DNA of 64,000 bases, taken from Aldehydirespirator sp965220345. Lineage in GTDB: Bacteria; Actinomycetota; Acidimicrobiia; Acidimicrobiales; Aldehydirespiratoraceae. The notes beneath the pieces were generated by a model. It ran no database searches. It saw only the letters and a program-made list of their open reading frames with translations, and was not told the origin of the DNA. Of this stretch, positions 33,826 to 43,071 are shown piece by piece. Numbering within the stretch: the stretch's first letter is position 1; the number at the start of each line of letters is the position of its first letter. The position numbers and the translations under genes are program-made. The DNA lies in NCBI GenBank assembly GCA_965220345.1, contig OZ244822.1, positions 1,178,001 through 1,242,000 on the forward strand, given 5' to 3'.

Positions 33826-35991
33826 ATGAACATGATGCGGATGGGAAGAAGCAAAATTAGGGTTGGCCACAGTCGCAGTCGCACGAGCCACAGATGGGCA
33901 CCAGCCGTTTCGCTGAGCCGAACCTCGCTGAGCCGAACCGTGCCAATGCTTGTGACTTGGGCTTTGGCGGCATCATTGGTTGTGGCGAACGCATCGCCTT
34001 CACTAGCCGTGACCGACAGGGCGGATCACACCACGCGCCTGACAGCCTGCGTAGGTCCGGCCATAGCAGATCAGGGTTTCACCGACGTTTCAGCCGATCA
34101 CGTATTCGCCGAAGCCATCAACTGCATCGCCTACTACGGCATTACGCAAGGCACTGGTGACGGCTCCACCTACTCCCCAGAAACTTCTGTAACTCGTGCT
34201 CAGATGGCAGTGTTCATCGCCCGAGCCGCCGAGGTAGCTGGTGCAAACCTAGCCGCAGCTACCCGCAACCAGTTCAGCGACCTTGCAGGCAATTGGCCCG
34301 AAGCAACCGATGCCATCAATCGTCTAGCAGCCGAAGACATCATCGCGTCGGGAGGAGCATTCAGACCCACAGCGGCAATCACTCGAGCTGAGATGGCGAC
34401 GTTCCTCGTCGGGTTGCTCGTCGAGACTGCGCCTCGGGTGCGCAGAGACTCCCAGGGCACGATCCTGTTGGGGGCGGGCGGATCCGTGACAGTTGCCGAC
34501 GACTATTTTGCTGATACCCGCAACGCTGAAACCTCTGCGCTTTACGAACTAGGTGTCACCAGAGGCTCTAACGCTGCCGCCGTGCAAGACCCTGCCAATC
34601 CACCGCTCGATTTTGTATATGAGCCTGCACTCGCCGTCACCCGCGGCCAGATGGCGGCATTCATCACACGAGCGCTGGCGCACACTGTTGCTCGCCCCGC
34701 CGGGTTAACAGCACAGTTCGACGGGACATCGGTGGTGGTATCGGTTCGTGACAACAAGTTCAGTCCTGCGCCCGCCACCCCAGTGGATGTGTTCTGGGCA
34801 CCCACAGCCCAAGCCAATGATGTGCTAGCACCCGATGGAACCTGTCGCTTATCGGCGGTGACTCAGGCAGATGAGTCAATCGACCCCTGCGAGATTGACC
34901 TCACTGACCCGTCTACCAGCAACGGTGACGTAACCATAGAAGTGAACGGCCTTCGAAGGGTGCCCGCAGGAGATGCCACCGTATGGGCCTGGGCGGGCGA
35001 CATCGGTGAAACTGTTGCAGACGACACCATCCTTTACCGGCTGGATGTGGCCGAGTCTGATGATGTCGATTTGGCAACCTTGGCAGTGCTCGCCGAGACA
35101 CCTAATGCACGCAAGTTCCGGTTCGGTTCACCGGCTCGTTTTACGCTGCAACTACACGATGCCGTCGGTGCGGTACGCAACGGTGTCAACGGCATTGATC
35201 CGGCAAGCTACCGGCTTAGCATCCAAGTGCCCGGCGCAACAGAGCCTGATGTGAGCACATTGGTCACCAACTCGCGCGGTTTGGCTAGCTTCACGATTCC
35301 GTCTCCTTCCTCAAGATCCACAGATGTAACTGTCACCTACACTCTCACATCCGCCGACAACGCCCCGCCCGTGGTTAATGCTGACGGAACGTCAGCCGCA
35401 ACTGGCAGAGCGATTTTTAGTGCCGGGTCCCCCAGCATCGCTGACGGTAGCGCCACGGTGCTCATCGAAGCCCAAGACTATATGTATGTGTCGGGCGGTT
35501 CGGCAGTCACAACTGTGAGAGTTACGGTGCTTGACCAGTACGGCAGCCCGTTCTCTGCTGCCAAAGTCAAACTCAACAATGGAGCAGAGTTCACAGCCAA
35601 CGATCGTGGATTTCATTCTTTCCGACATTCCTACACTGGCACAACAGGCTCAGCCGAGACATTGACTGTCGGATACGGGTCCGCTAATGCCGACGCTGCC
35701 AGCGAGACCGCCACGTTCTACTGGGCTGTTGAGGCAGGTTCTTCAAGTGGTGACGATACCTGGAAAGTGGTAGCTGGCAGTGTGAACAGACATCGCATTG
35801 TTGTCACCGATGACAGCGTCGCACAGATCCTGTTCTACGACCAAGATGACCGCTTCAACCTTCGAGGTCGTGGCACCACGATTGAGGCTTTCGAAGCTGA
35901 ACTGGCCGCAGCCTTGGCTAGCAGCGCGATAGGATTTGAGCTGACCTGGGAGAACTACGGCGACAAGGTCGCAACAATCTCGCTTAACTGA
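33826..35991 (+). CDS. Secreted SLH-domain surface protein (paralogue 2)
   Basis: 721 residues from ATG 33826, with CGAAAGG upstream. A long basic n-region precedes the hydrophobic core (VPMLVTWALAASLVVANASP). Three SLH repeats follow: ACVGPAIADQGFTDVSADHV to TRAQMAVF, then a second ending TRAEMATF, and a third ending TRGQMAAFITRALAH. The same ARPAGLTAQFDG junction as in paralogue 1 leads into Ig-like segments (VTVLDQYGSPFSAAKVKL). It is likely attached to the cell wall polymer. The related gene at 36135 lies 143 bases downstream on the same strand. Confidence 0.85.
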   Translation: MNMMRMGRSKIRVGHSRSRTSHRWAPAVSLSRTSLSRTVPMLVTWALAASLVVANASPSLAVTDRADHTTRLTACVGPAIADQGFTDVSADHVFAEAINCIAYYGITQGTGDGSTYSPETSVTRAQMAVFIARAAEVAGANLAAATRNQFSDLAGNWPEATDAINRLAAEDIIASGGAFRPTAAITRAEMATFLVGLLVETAPRVRRDSQGTILLGAGGSVTVADDYFADTRNAETSALYELGVTRGSNAAAVQDPANPPLDFVYEPALAVTRGQMAAFITRALAHTVARPAGLTAQFDGTSVVVSVRDNKFSPAPATPVDVFWAPTAQANDVLAPDGTCRLSAVTQADESIDPCEIDLTDPSTSNGDVTIEVNGLRRVPAGDATVWAWAGDIGETVADDTILYRLDVAESDDVDLATLAVLAETPNARKFRFGSPARFTLQLHDAVGAVRNGVNGIDPASYRLSIQVPGATEPDVSTLVTNSRGLASFTIPSPSSRSTDVTVTYTLTSADNAPPVVNADGTSAATGRAIFSAGSPSIADGSATVLIEAQDYMYVSGGSAVTTVRVTVLDQYGSPFSAAKVKLNNGAEFTANDRGFHSFRHSYTGTTGSAETLTVGYGSANADAASETATFYWAVEAGSSSGDDTWKVVAGSVNRHRIVVTDDSVAQILFYDQDDRFNLRGRGTTIEAFEAELAAALASSAIGFELTWENYGDKVATISLN

Positions 35992-36087
35992 ATACAAGCC
36001 AACGCCACTCTCTAGTCAGGATTGTCGCTAATACCTTGGTTACCTTGGTGAACGTATTTTCGGTTAGGCTTGACCCGTATAACTGTC

Positions 36088-36132
36088 GGACACAGACGGT
36101 TTAGCCACAGACGGAGGCCACAGACGGAGGTC
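36088..36132 (+). repeat. Tandem CACAGACGG repeats before SLH gene 3
   Basis: CACAGACGG occurs three times in 45 bases, the last two as CACAGACGGAGG, which supplies duplicated ribosome-site-like sequence. It parallels the duplicated start region of SLH paralogue 1. Confidence 0.6.
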
Positions 36133-36134
36133 TG

Positions 36135-38504
36135 ATGATGAGATCGAAACGATTTGAGTTCCGCAAAGCAGGTGCTGGCCTGCTGGCATTGATGCTGACG
36201 GCTGCGATGCTCGCCGTGAGTGGTAGCACAGTCGTTGCTATCACCGACTCGCCCGACGAGCCGAGCAACCTGACGGCCTGTTTGGGCGCCGCTCTATCTA
36301 ACAGGGGCTTCACCGATGTGCCGCCAACTCATACCTTCCACGAATCGATCAACTGCTTAGCTCACTACGGCATCACCATCGGTAGCGGCGATGGTTCCAC
36401 TTTCTCGCCCGATGAGCCCGTCAAACGCTGGCAGATGATGCTGTTTTTGACACGAGCTCTGGGTCCTGCCGGTGTGAACCTCAACCCTGCCCGAGATCAG
36501 CAATACACCGATGTTGATCATCTCGGTGAGGAAGCTATTGCCGCTATCAACCTGATGGCCACAAACGGCATCGCCATCCCCATCCCTTTGTCCAACAGAG
36601 TCTTTGAACCCGACAGCATCGTTGACCGCACCGAAATGGCTCAGCTCTTGGTTAGATTTCTTGATGCTGCAGGTTCTGTGGTGAGCTTTGACCGTGAGGG
36701 CAATATATTGCTTGATGCCGATGCAGACGGCATCCAAAGCCGCCCTGACGACTATTTTAAGGATGCTAGCGATCAAGTTCCTCGGGCTGCTGACAAAGCA
36801 ATCAGCGCTGCATATGAACTGGGGATCACCACTGGCGTTGGTCCTACGCCTGCGTCGGGGACTGCTCAACCTGGACTGGACTTCTTTTATAGGCCTCGCG
36901 ATTCTGTGACACGAGGTCAGATGGCGGCGTTCATTATCCGCACTCTGGGACATACCTTGGCCCGTCCAGTAGGATTAAGCGCTCAGTGGGACGGCACCGA
37001 GATACGCGTCTCGCTGCGAGATGAAGATTTCGAACCGGTAGTGGATGCTCCTATTGACATGTTTTATATTGAGGAAGAGGACATCGAGTTTGCTTTCACA
37101 TCTCGACGTGTCTGCGATGAAGTCGAGTCCACTGACGGTTCGCAGGTGTGCGAAATCGACGATTCAGATTTGACCACCGACGACGAAGGCGAAGTGTCAT
37201 TAACAGTACCGCAACCAATTATTGATGGCATTGATACGGCACTGTGGATTTGGACTGGACGTTATCGCGATGAGGTGAGCAGCGGTACCCCACTGTTTGA
37301 AATGCAGATTGAGCCATCTACTCAAACTCAGGGAGCCATCAAAGCTGAACTTTCCACATCGTTCAGAGGTTCAAAAGCTCGTTTCGACACTACCGTTACT
37401 TTCACGGTTCAGTTGATGGATGCGCAGGGCAATAATGTTCAATTCGGAACTGACGGTAAGCGCCCCGCCGAGTGGAATCTCAGAGAGGAACTGATCAGCG
37501 AGGCGACGGGGAGTGTGGATGGCGACAACTCGGATGAAGCCAGTCCTGGAAGCGCTCTCCGATCAAGGACGAATAGAACTTTGACTTCTGATAGTAACGG
37601 ACGTGTCAGATTCTCGCTGTCGGTAGCGGATCCCGATCGTGGTTCTGTGGGTCAGTCGCGCACCCGCACATTCAGATTGACATCTTTGCCCAACGCTCCA
37701 AACGTCGCCGCTGTTGAAGAATTCAGAATCAAGGAAAATTCGGATCGCGCCGACGGAAGCGTGTTCTATCTAGAGTTCAGTGACGCGACTCCAGTTTTGG
37801 CTAACTCGGTGGTTTCGGTGACATCAAACAATCAATACGTCATCATGCCCTCCAGCGGCTCGGCCCGCAACAGCGCAGTGGTTTCAGTGTTTGACGAGTA
37901 TGGTCGACCTTTGTCGGATGCGAAGGTCAGCCTTACAACGACTGTCGATAATGCAGACACAACGCTTGACGGACAGGGGCCGTTTGTGCTGGGCGGTGAT
38001 GGTGTACATCGCTTCTCATATACTTATTCTGGTGCTGGTGGCGTGGTTGAGACGCTCACCCCCGTAGTTGACCCTGACGGCGATAGCGATCCAAGCAATA
38101 ATCTTGCTGCGCTTGAACATAGCAAAAAAGCTCATGTGTTTTGGGCTAATGAAATTGATGATCCTACCGGCAAGCATTGGATATTGTTTGCTGATCTTGG
38201 TCGCAATAGGATCATTGTGGACACTGAAATGCGTAACGATGAGGCATGGCCTGGAAGCAAAACAGTACCAGAGTACATTACCTATCGCAGCAATGATCGT
38301 TTCGATTTTTGGAGCCCAGACGAATCTCGTGCGAGGCCTCTGAGTGGTGGAATCAGTGAGTTCGAGGAAGAACTAGCTAAGGCTGTTGCTAATCCCCCCG
38401 ACGGAGATTTGGGAGTCGGTTACTGTTTAGAATGGAAAAATTACGGTTCACGGGATGTCGCAACTGTCACGCTCATAGAAGATCTACGTACCTGTACGAA
38501 CTAA
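36135..38504 (+). CDS. Secreted SLH-domain surface protein (paralogue 3)
   Basis: 789 residues. Signal peptide: FRKAGAGLLALMLTAAMLAV with likely cleavage before ITDSP. SLH repeats: ACLGAALSNRGFTDVPPTHT to KRWQMMLFLTRALG (a changed TRxQMA motif), a second ending DRTEMAQLLVRFL, and a third ending TRGQMAAFIIRTLGH. The rest is Ig-like, with SVFDEYGRPLSDAKVSL matching the paralogues. The C-terminus NDRFDFW ... FEEELAKAV is shared by all three, so they have a common C-terminal domain. It lies immediately after paralogue 2. Confidence 0.85.
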   Translation: MMRSKRFEFRKAGAGLLALMLTAAMLAVSGSTVVAITDSPDEPSNLTACLGAALSNRGFTDVPPTHTFHESINCLAHYGITIGSGDGSTFSPDEPVKRWQMMLFLTRALGPAGVNLNPARDQQYTDVDHLGEEAIAAINLMATNGIAIPIPLSNRVFEPDSIVDRTEMAQLLVRFLDAAGSVVSFDREGNILLDADADGIQSRPDDYFKDASDQVPRAADKAISAAYELGITTGVGPTPASGTAQPGLDFFYRPRDSVTRGQMAAFIIRTLGHTLARPVGLSAQWDGTEIRVSLRDEDFEPVVDAPIDMFYIEEEDIEFAFTSRRVCDEVESTDGSQVCEIDDSDLTTDDEGEVSLTVPQPIIDGIDTALWIWTGRYRDEVSSGTPLFEMQIEPSTQTQGAIKAELSTSFRGSKARFDTTVTFTVQLMDAQGNNVQFGTDGKRPAEWNLREELISEATGSVDGDNSDEASPGSALRSRTNRTLTSDSNGRVRFSLSVADPDRGSVGQSRTRTFRLTSLPNAPNVAAVEEFRIKENSDRADGSVFYLEFSDATPVLANSVVSVTSNNQYVIMPSSGSARNSAVVSVFDEYGRPLSDAKVSLTTTVDNADTTLDGQGPFVLGGDGVHRFSYTYSGAGGVVETLTPVVDPDGDSDPSNNLAALEHSKKAHVFWANEIDDPTGKHWILFADLGRNRIIVDTEMRNDEAWPGSKTVPEYITYRSNDRFDFWSPDESRARPLSGGISEFEEELAKAVANPPDGDLGVGYCLEWKNYGSRDVATVTLIEDLRTCTN

Positions 38505-38798
38505 TTGTTCACCCCCCAACCAGTCTCAAACTCTGACCCAACTAACCACCCGCGCCAATCCCCAATTAAGCCAGACAACTAGGTAGATGCATCACCCCCA
38601 ACCCATGCGCCTTAGATGATTGTGTTACCCCAGCATTTGATATCAGGAGTTATCTGACTGTAGCGTCATGCGGATACTCACAAAATATTTATACCTGATC
38701 TATCAGTAGTTTATAGCAGACTCTTGATGCGCCTCGCATCTGTTCGTTCATTTGGTCAATTGTTTCTAGCGATATTGGCAGTCTTCGCTCTTCAGATG
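38505..38798. other. Intergenic region between SLH gene 3 and an IS30 remnant
   Basis: AT-rich and featureless to the eye; no gene, palindrome copy or strong hairpin found. Confidence 0.4.
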
Positions 38799-39310
38799 GC
38801 GGACTCCACCGGTGATTGCAAATGATCGGCCATGATGGCCGGTCACAACACAGCCACCATCCGGTGGAAGCTTTTATTATGGCGGCAAAGCTGAGCTTCG
38901 ACGAACGCGTTCGGATTGAGGCGTTCCAGGCAGCGGGGCTTGATGCTCAACAGATCGCACAGCATCTGGGTTGGGTTTCTTCAACGATTTATCGGGAACG
39001 GAAACGCAACCTCAGCGATAATGTTGGTTATGACGAGTTAGTGGCGCAGCATCTCACCCGATCTTGCGGGCACAGCGAACCAAGATGTCGAAACTCGTTA
39101 CGGATCTTGAGTTGGCGCGAAGGTGCGCGAACGGCAAATGATGCGCTGGTCACCGCACGCGACTACTGCTGATCTGCGCGCTGACGGCTACTAGGTCTGC
39201 GCGGAGACGCTCTATGTGGCCTGTTATGACCCAACCGGATCACGGGGATTGCCCAAGGATGCTTTCAGGCTGTTACCGAGACGCTGCCGTAAACGCCAAC
39301 CCCGCAAGAA
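38799..39310 (+). mobile_element. IS30-family element (copy c), left half only
   Basis: Left end GCGGACTCCACCGGTG, then ATG 38879 and MAAKLSFDERVRIEAFQAAG, HTH LDAQQIAQHLGWVSSTIYRE, and scattered later motifs to about 39308 (RCRKRQPRK). The catalytic half and right end are missing; another sequence follows. Confidence 0.75.
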
Positions 39311-39650
39311 AAAGCTTGATGTGTTGCTTGCGGTCGATACTAGTGTTAGGAGCCGTCAAGGAGAGTTGCGATGTCGTCGTGTTGTTCTCAAGAGACTCCC
39401 ATCTGTTGCTTGCGCTAGAGCGAGCCAACAAAATGGGAGTGACGTGCGACGAAACCGTCACTGGATCGGTGGAGGCAGGCGACAGCTCCTGACGGATTAT
39501 CTGCGATGGAGCGCTGTCTGCTCTGATCCAACCGTGCCTGGCGATCGCTTTGCGGCTCTGCTTATCTCAGAGGTAAACACCTTCGCCATGACCTTCACAA
39601 AGAGTTCTCGTATCGACATCGCTGCTCGCTGGATTCGTTCGCGACGGTGA
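39311..39650 (+). pseudogene. Remnant of a NYN/PIN-like nuclease
   Basis: In one frame VVVLFSRDSHLLLALERANK followed by MGVT resembles the NYN-domain segment 'VxLFSxDSDLxPALExAxxxGV' with one acidic residue changed to His. Other frames continue to 39650 without a clear domain. It is joined to the IS30 remnant on its left, so the IS or a deletion removed its head. Confidence 0.45.
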
Positions 39651-39659
39651 TCAGGGGGT

Positions 39660-40403
39660 ATGATTTCAACGTGGGTAGATCTTTCCCGTCGTTCTCAAGC
39701 CACGCAAGAAGTGATGGCTAAGGTCAGAATCCCTCCTTCTCATAGGAAGCCTCTAACCCTCGTTGCAGCCATGAGCCCTGACTCCTTCAGTGGCTTGCTT
39801 CGTTCGTTCGAACCGCGTGAGGGCGACCTTTTCACCGCTCACATCGAAGAAGAAATCGCCTCTGTGATTCCTGGCGCTGGTGAGGCTGGCGCGATCCTTG
39901 ACGCGCTGATTGGGGCTTGTGCATTTGGACGCGGGAAGAATCTCACACCCGAAAGCGCTAGCCAGAAGATCGCTGATGCCGATGTCCTAGACCTAGATAA
40001 CCTGTCGCGAAGCTCGCTAGCCGACCGACTCGCCTCCTTGTTCCAGAGCCCCGTGCTAGGACTTCTTGCCCATGCAGCTTCACTGCATTGCGAGATCGAG
40101 AGCACCCAAACCACAGAAGCATCAAATGGTGTCGTAGATGCCTCTTCGATTTATCAGATAAATCACAATCAGGAAAATTCCTGTCTCGTATCAGCTTCGG
40201 GGCAAGTTCAACTGCCTGACTCGGTGTTGCGGCGATGGAACCTCAACGACGGAGACCCCGTTAAGGTGATCGACTTGGGATTCGCTGTGATGGCGCTACC
40301 GCTCGGCGATGAATGCCAGCTCCTAAACGACTTGAGGAGCCACAAAGAACATGCGGAGTTTGTCGAGTCGCTTGCCGAAGATCCTGATCTCGCTACCACA
40401 TGA
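39660..40403 (+). CDS. AbrB-like antitoxin, partner of PIN-like protein
   Basis: 247 residues (ATG 39660; ATG 39717 is an alternative). The N-terminal 160 residues are helical and unassigned. The C-terminus contains a SpoVT/AbrB swapped-hairpin: CLVSASGQVQLPDSVLRRWN followed by DGDPVKVIDLGFAVMALP, the usual DNA-binding fold of VapB/MazE-type antitoxins. It overlaps the following PIN-like gene by four bases (ATGA). This longer form with a helical N-terminus is known next to PIN proteins. Confidence 0.7.
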   Translation: MISTWVDLSRRSQATQEVMAKVRIPPSHRKPLTLVAAMSPDSFSGLLRSFEPREGDLFTAHIEEEIASVIPGAGEAGAILDALIGACAFGRGKNLTPESASQKIADADVLDLDNLSRSSLADRLASLFQSPVLGLLAHAASLHCEIESTQTTEASNGVVDASSIYQINHNQENSCLVSASGQVQLPDSVLRRWNLNDGDPVKVIDLGFAVMALPLGDECQLLNDLRSHKEHAEFVESLAEDPDLATT

Positions 40404-40831
40404 GCCGGGCCGTACTAGACGACCACCTAATACGTGATCTGCTCGCCAACGATACAAGTTCAGGTCTTGAAGATATTCTCAGGAATCACCAACCCGCTAC
40501 CACCAACATGTACCTGTTAAGATTGTGTCGCAGCGTGACCACAGCTGCTGGAGGATCACTAACAGGTTCGTGGCCACTCGATGCCAAGCGCAGGCTAGCT
40601 CGCGAGTTGGTGTCTCTTCCCGCCCACATTGAGATCGTCCCAATGCGGACTCTGGCGCTTCGGATAGCAGAACTCGCAGATGACCACAAACTCTCGACGC
40701 TAGGAGCCGAGGCGGTCGCCGCCGCAGAACACCTCAACGCTCCCCTATGCGTCTGGACCGGCGACGACGGCCCACACATCCGAGCCGCCATGATCAGCCT
40801 CAACAGCGACTACCTAACCGTTAGCCAATAG
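40400..40831 (+). CDS. PIN-like toxin
   Basis: 143 residues. MSRAVLDDHLIRDLLAND has the first Asp pair, NMYLLRLCRSVTTAAGGSL a helix typical of this PIN-like group, and LSTLGAEAVAAAEHLNAPLC followed by VWTGDDGPHIRAA carries the terminal acidic residues. It is probably an RNase toxin held by the AbrB-like partner. The start overlaps the antitoxin stop. An IS30 remnant begins 20 bases after its stop. Confidence 0.65.
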   Translation: MSRAVLDDHLIRDLLANDTSSGLEDILRNHQPATTNMYLLRLCRSVTTAAGGSLTGSWPLDAKRRLARELVSLPAHIEIVPMRTLALRIAELADDHKLSTLGAEAVAAAEHLNAPLCVWTGDDGPHIRAAMISLNSDYLTVSQ

Positions 40832-40850
40832 CAGTCCTCGCTAAAGGCTA

Positions 40851-41405
40851 GCGGACTCCACCAGTGGAGGTTCTTATTATGGCGGCGAGGCTGAGTTTTG
40901 ACGAAAGCGCTCATATTGAAGCGTTCCCGACAGCGGGGGTTGATGCTAAACAGATCGCACAGCATCTGCGTCGGGCTGTTTCAACTATTTCTCGGGAACT
41001 GAAACGCAAACGTTGCAATAACGGTGATTATGTCGCGTCAGTGGCGCAGCGTCGCACGGATTTGCGGGCACGCCACCCGAAACAGGCGGAACTCGTTGTT
41101 GATCGTGAGCTGGCTGCGAAGGTGCATGAACGGCAACCGATGCGCTGGTCACCGCATGTGATTAGTGCTGATCTACGCACCGAGGGATATCGGATCCGCG
41201 CGGAGACGATCTACGCAGCTTGTTATGACCGCACCGGACGGACTCATACGTTGCTGGCTACCCAAAAGCACAGATCTCAACATCAACCCAGCACACCCCG
41301 CTGTCATCGAGGACAACCTCAACCACAAGTCCCGCAAACTCCACAGCTGGCAATCAGCCCACAACACCTACACTACACTCAGTTGCAACCATCACTAGAG
41401 TTTGC
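40851..41405 (+). mobile_element. IS30-family element (copy d), internally deleted
   Basis: Left end GCGGACTCCACCAGTGG and right end CATCACTAGAGTTTGC are both kept, but the middle is lost: after MAARLSFDESAHIEAFPTAG to TIYAACYDRTGR the sequence jumps to the last 50 residues (LPKSTDLNINPAHPAVIEDN). At 555 bp it is a MITE-like derivative that other copies could move in trans. No target duplication is seen, and its right end truncates the radical SAM gene. Confidence 0.8.
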
Positions 41406-42233
41406 CCCGGCTTCTGCTACCTCTGCAATAGCCGTCAGTCGTTTGCGATTGGTTGGACAGTGCGGCTCAAAAGCCTGAACCACCTCATCGGAGTCTGTCG
41501 TCACGGTCATGTTGACCTGCACTGACTGAAGTTTTTTCAACAGGTCAACATCGCGTGTCACTAGAGGGCTGCGTGTCTGTACTGTGAGGTGCGGCTGGGA
41601 CTCAATCAGTTCACGCAGGATTTCGCGAGTCAGTTGCAGCTGCCGCTCCACGGGCTGATACGGGTCTGTCACGCTGCTCATGTAAATCGACTTGCCAGTG
41701 ACGTTTCCGCGTGCACAGGCACGGCGGATCAATTCGACAGCGTTGTGCTTGGCATCGACCCAGTCACCCCAAGCGTCTCGGCGTTTCTGGTCACGGGCGA
41801 AGAAGGCTGCGTAACAATAGTTACAGCCAAAACCACAGCCAGCGTAGGGATTAAGCGTGTAGTCCCATTCAGTCATGAACCCCGAAGCACGCGTCAGTAT
41901 CGACCTTGCTTCTATCAGTTCGGGAGCAACCCGGCCAGCCACCTGCTCCGAGCGCGCCTTTAGCGCCAGTTTGCTATCTGGCTCTTGGCCGCCATTGAGC
42001 AACTCAAGTTGCGTGGAACGCACGCCGCTAAATTTACTATGCCGGGCTGCGTCCAAGTACACGCTGAAATATCGCCCCCCCCGCTTCTCGCTGACAATAG
42101 AGGGCAATTCAGGTCTAGTTTTGCGGTCACATAGCGAATATCCATTGCGGCTGAGGATGCTCCTCAAGTTGTCGGAGGTGCTCTTGTGTGACAGACTGAG
42201 CACGGTAGTAGGAGGGCATAGTGCTTGCCCCAA
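41379..42233 (-). pseudogene. Radical SAM protein (SplB-like), 3' truncated by IS30
   Basis: The frame holds DYTLNPYAGCGFGCNYCYAA with the CxxxCxxC iron-sulfur motif, YMSSVTDPYQPVERQLQLTR and LTVQTRSPLVTRDVDLL, all typical of the SplB-like radical SAM family. After RLTAIAEVAEAG it enters the IS end (41405) and stops, losing about 60-90 C-terminal residues compared with normal members. The start is uncertain: the first about 60 residues from ATG 42233 do not resemble the family. It is divergent from the DUF3467 gene at 42264. Confidence 0.75.
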
Positions 42234-42263
42234 GTTGGATGAGGTTTATGATGGCGGATAAGG

Positions 42264-42590
42264 ATGACTAGTCAGAGCACTTCACCGTCAGACTCTGTGA
42301 GTGTGCCAGAGTTTCCTGTGGCAGGATTCCATGGTGATGCTGGCACTGATCTCAATCTCATTTTCGCCGAAGATGTGTTGCCGGTCGGGGTATACGCAAA
42401 TGGGGCTGTGGCCTGGTCCAATCCCCACGATCTGGTAATTGACTTCTTCGTAGGCCCAATGTCGCCAAATGATCCGCAGGTAACCGTTGTGGCGAGGATG
42501 CGCTTGTCGCCTGCGGTGGCGCAGGATCTTATTTCGGTTCTGACTCGCCAGATAGAAAAAAGCAAACAACAGTTGGGAGATCATGAATGA
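42264..42590 (+). CDS. DUF3467-family protein (second copy)
   Basis: 108 residues; AVAWSNPHDLVIDFFVGPMS and VVARMRLSPAVAQDLISVLT are the DUF3467 core. The first 40 residues are an acidic/polar extension. The function of the family is unknown. The stop overlaps the next start by four bases, giving a three-gene cassette (42264-42969). Confidence 0.8.
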   Translation: MTSQSTSPSDSVSVPEFPVAGFHGDAGTDLNLIFAEDVLPVGVYANGAVAWSNPHDLVIDFFVGPMSPNDPQVTVVARMRLSPAVAQDLISVLTRQIEKSKQQLGDHE

Positions 42591-42808
42591 ACACCGTGTC
42601 TGTTACTTATCATTTCCGAACCGCAGAGACCACCACAGAGTCAGCGTCTTCAGCGTCCGCGGGGTGGGCATTTACGCCCATTTCGCGAAAATCCGAGCGC
42701 GGCTGGACAGAGGTAAGTGCTAAGCGTCCCAAACTCACGGCAAAGAGCTTCTTCAACGGGATGGCTTCACTGATGGAGTTTCCAGGGTTGTTCCCTAGAC
42801 GGAGGTGA
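42587..42808 (+). CDS. Small hypothetical protein in DUF3467 cassette
   Basis: 73 residues, MNTVSVTYHFRTAETTTESA and onward, ATGA overlap with DUF3467 and GTGA overlap with the following gene. No known domain; possibly an interaction partner of DUF3467. Confidence 0.6.
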   Translation: MNTVSVTYHFRTAETTTESASSASAGWAFTPISRKSERGWTEVSAKRPKLTAKSFFNGMASLMEFPGLFPRRR

Positions 42809-42969
42809 ACGAAAAGCTTGGCCTGTGGCTGGCCTTCTTCACCGGTCTTGCGACCTTGGCGACTGCCATTGTTATATCTGCTCTAGGGCACTGGCAGGGC
42901 GTTGCCATCCCAGTCGCCTACTTTGGTGGTGCCACTGCCCTGAGATTTAGGTTTATGTACGGGAATTGA
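42805..42969 (+). CDS. Small membrane protein (54 aa) ending DUF3467 cassette
   Basis: GTG 42805 overlaps the stop of the previous gene (GTGA). The product has two hydrophobic segments, LWLAFFTGLATLATAIVI and VAIPVAYFGGATALRF, so it is probably a two-helix membrane protein. It was not obvious from longer reading frames but the coupling and composition support it. Confidence 0.6.
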   Translation: MNEKLGLWLAFFTGLATLATAIVISALGHWQGVAIPVAYFGGATALRFRFMYGN

Positions 42970-43071
42970 AACAAGCCAAGTTGATCGTGTTTCACTAACT
43001 GTTGCCAAACTAAAACAGTGCTAAAGATCTCACGCGAACCGAGGGGTGTGTCGTCTGTTGGGTTTGACTTT

